Source of the DNA: Porphyromonadaceae bacterium
GTDB taxonomy: Bacteria; Bacteroidota; Bacteroidia; Bacteroidales; Paludibacteraceae
Assembly: GCA_905372135.1 (NCBI GenBank)
Contig: CAJPNS010000084.1
Location: forward strand, 1 to 8,192
Reading direction: 5' to 3'
DNA length: 8,192 bases
The position numbers were made by a program, and so were the translations under genes. Positions 7,304 through 8,192 of this stretch are shown piece after piece. Under the pieces are notes generated by a model. It did not search any database. It saw only the letters and a list, made by a program, of their open reading frames with translations, and was not told the DNA's origin. The first letter of the stretch is position 1. The number at the start of each line of letters is the position of its first letter.

Positions 7304-7630
7304 TTATATTCTTACATAGTGCGGCATCTCTTCGGGGACAACCATAGAATACTCTATAAGTCCCTGTATCTGCCCGCTTTCGTCTTTCCACGTGGTTTGA
7401 TAAATCAGTTTTTTTAGTCCCTTTTTGCTGATGGTATAAGCGTTGGTGCCGTCGTTGGCAAGCAAATGGCGTATCTTTTCGGCAGCCTTTGGCGGGTGGC
7501 AGTCGAAGAGCGAACGCCCCACGACACTACCGAAAGTCTTTTTAGAAATATCGTTCTGATATACAACTATTGCCTCTGTATTACAAATAGTTACACTCAC
7601 ACACTGATATTCTATAAACGGATTATTCAT
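7304..7630 (-). CDS. Stand-alone PAS-domain protein, first gene of the mutA-mutB operon
   Basis: This protein of 108 residues consists of a single PAS fold. Residues 8-30 (VSVTICNTEAIVVYQNDISKK) form the opening strands, and GRSLFDCHPPKAAEKIRHLL (38-57) is the characteristic helical segment. The closing strands are GLKKLIYQTTWKDESG and IQGLIEYSMVV (71-98). The G-S-L-F-D-C-H-P-P block resembles the PAS domain found at the C-terminus of DUF438 proteins of anaerobes. No kinase, output or DNA-binding domain and no membrane segment is present, so it may sense a ligand or redox state and act by binding a partner. Cys44 and His45 are possible ligand or cofactor residues, but this is conjecture. It has its own -7 element and lies 19 bases before mutA. 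A regulatory or accessory role for the mutase is inferred from position only. Confidence 0.82.
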   Translation of the reverse strand: MNNPFIEYQCVSVTICNTEAIVVYQNDISKKTFGSVVGRSLFDCHPPKAAEKIRHLLANDGTNAYTISKKGLKKLIYQTTWKDESGQIQGLIEYSMVVPEEMPHYVRI

Positions 7631-7657
7631 ATTTATAACAGTAAAAATAAAAACTCA

Positions 7658-7665
7658 CAAAGATA
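7658..7665 (-). promoter_or_regulatory. -7 element of the PAS-mutA-mutB operon
   Basis: The minus strand reads TATCTTTG, identical to the lpdA -7 element and an exact TAnnTTTG match. It ends 27 bases before the PAS gene ATG, giving a short A/T-rich leader of about 20 bases. That is too short for a riboswitch. No clear TTG -33 element is seen at the expected distance, which may mean weak or activator-dependent expression. Confidence 0.6.
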
Positions 7666-7740
7666 ATCATTTTTCGGCTTATAGTATTCGATATTTTACA
7701 CCTTATCGCCAAAATGTTTTACGATTCACGTGTAATTGTT

Positions 7741-7754
7741 CGATTATGTAATCG
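7741..7754. repeat. 14-base palindrome upstream of the PAS-mutAB promoter
   Basis: CGATTA-TG-TAATCG is a perfect inverted repeat with a 2-base centre. It lies in the AT-rich region between the divergent PAS-mutAB operon and the tRNA-Arg gene. A related ACGATT at 7721-7726 also pairs with AATCGT at 7750-7755. It has the form of a binding site for a dimeric regulator but could be chance in AT-rich DNA. It sits about 76 bases upstream of the PAS -7 element and 57 bases before the tRNA -33 element. Confidence 0.35.
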
Positions 7755-7810
7755 TTTAAATGTATAGAGGCAAATAAAATCGAGACCGATAGAGTAAAGC
7801 AAGATTTTTT

Positions 7811-7841
7811 TTTGCGGAATGAGAAAAAAGTATTACCTTTG
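7811..7841 (+). promoter_or_regulatory. Bacteroidota-type promoter of tRNA-Arg
   Basis: The -33 element TTTG (7811-7814) and the -7 element TACCTTTG (7834-7841) are separated by 19 bases, the spacing expected for the Bacteroidota primary sigma factor. Transcription would begin near 7848, about 14 bases before the mature tRNA. The core matches the tRNA-Cys promoter at 14 of 15 bases. Confidence 0.8.
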
Positions 7842-7861
7842 CATTCCGAGAATTCGGCAAT

Positions 7862-7935
7862 GGCTCATTAGCTCAACTGAATAGAGCATCTGACTACGGA
7901 TCAGAAGGTTAGGGGTTTGAATCCCTTATGAGTCA
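7862..7935 (+). tRNA. tRNA-Arg (anticodon ACG)
   Basis: The acceptor stem pairs GGCTCAT (7862-7868) with ATGAGTC (7928-7934), including one G-T pair, with discriminator A at 7935. The D arm contains TAGCTCAACTGAATAGAGC. The anticodon stem TCTGA/TCAGA encloses CTACGGA, with anticodon ACG at 7896-7898, normally edited to ICG to read CGU, CGC and CGA. The T arm is AGGGG/CCCTT around TTTGAAT. No CCA is encoded. It stands alone with its own promoter and terminator. Confidence 0.96.
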
Positions 7936-7945
7936 CTACAAAAGG

Positions 7946-7981
7946 AGTGAGGTGGCAACGGCGTCTGCCTCACTTTATTTT
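7946..7981 (+). terminator. Terminator of tRNA-Arg
   Basis: AGTGAGG (7946-7952) pairs perfectly with CCTCACT (7968-7974), followed by TTATTTTT, which makes a Rho-independent terminator just 10 bases after the tRNA. The right arm overlaps the stop codon of the convergent gene at 7970-7972, so the two units are packed tail to tail. On the minus strand the hairpin is followed by CCTTTTG, a weak U-run, so it may also serve that gene. Confidence 0.8.
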
Positions 7982-8192
7982 TACCACTACTCTATCTTTT
8001 AGATGCTTGCAGACAAGTTCGTGCCTTTTGCGTAGGGTCGATATAAAGTCGTCTATATGTGTGTCGGGCGACGACTCTATTTGCTTAAGGTATGCCGACA
8101 ACTCATTGTTTAATAATGCATTGACATATTCGAGTATAAGTTTGTCGAGCGACGACTTCAACTGTCGCAGTGCCTCTGCCTCTTCCAGACGC
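7970..8192 (-). CDS. C-terminal part of an unrecognised protein, runs off the right edge
   Basis: The frame is open from the window edge (8191) to a TGA at 7970-7972 and gives 73 residues, beginning RLEEAEALRQLKSS and ending VVVKIK. No ATG occurs at the head of this stretch (an in-frame TTG at 8159-8161 is a poor start), so the gene most likely begins beyond the window. The visible part is strongly charged and leucine-rich, looks helical throughout (possible coiled coil at the first 40 residues), and has no membrane segment or known catalytic motif. Codon use resembles that of the neighbours. I do not recognise the family. Confidence 0.6.
   Translation of the reverse strand, partial: RLEEAEALRQLKSSLDKLILEYVNALLNNELSAYLKQIESSPDTHIDDFISTLRKRHELVCKHLKDRVVVKIK

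Noticed and set aside
7862..7935. tRNA-Arg as an attachment site for an integrated element
   Set aside because: There is no integrase gene nearby and no direct repeat of the tRNA 3' end elsewhere in the window.

Overview
The window looks like chromosomal DNA from an anaerobic, propionate-forming member of the Bacteroidales (phylum Bacteroidota). The evidence is the split methylmalonyl-CoA mutase (mutA-mutB), -7 elements of the Bacteroidota type (TAnnTTTG) before four transcription units, A-rich leaders without clear Shine-Dalgarno sequences, and an ECF sigma factor of the Bacteroidales kind. No mobile element, CRISPR array, defence cassette or biosynthetic cluster is visible. Genus cannot be set from the sequence alone.

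Left part, plus strand (1-1544). The first ~50 bases encode a recognisable internal piece of SAICAR synthase (purC). It is cut off and joined out of frame to an ECF sigma factor gene that lacks its usual N-terminus. The join falls in a short stretch, GAGATACATAC, that fits both genes. The sigma gene is followed by a small one-helix membrane protein and a secreted protein with LTxxQ-type motifs. Together these look like a sigma / candidate anti-sigma / periplasmic partner operon. A tRNA-Cys(GCA) with its own promoter follows and ends at a strong hairpin.

Middle, minus strand (1660-7630). A stand-alone dihydrolipoamide dehydrogenase gene (lpdA) has its own -7 element and ends at the same hairpin as the tRNA-Cys. 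To its right, and transcribed towards it, is an operon read right to left: a 108-residue single PAS-domain protein, then mutA, then mutB, closed by a terminator at 3191-3223. MutA and MutB form the B12-dependent methylmalonyl-CoA mutase, which in these fermenters links succinyl-CoA to propionate production. The PAS protein lies 19 bases before mutA and probably shares its transcript. No cobalamin riboswitch is seen before this operon. The epimerase, decarboxylase and MeaB chaperone genes are not in the window.

Right end (7631-8192). A 231-base intergenic stretch holds the PAS-mutAB -7 element, a 14-base palindrome, and the promoter of a tRNA-Arg(ACG) on the plus strand. The tRNA terminator overlaps the 3' end of a convergent minus-strand gene, of which only the C-terminal 73 residues are in view and which I do not recognise. 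The other intergenic stretch of note, 3001-3259, holds only the lpdA -7 element and the mutB terminator; I see nothing else in it.
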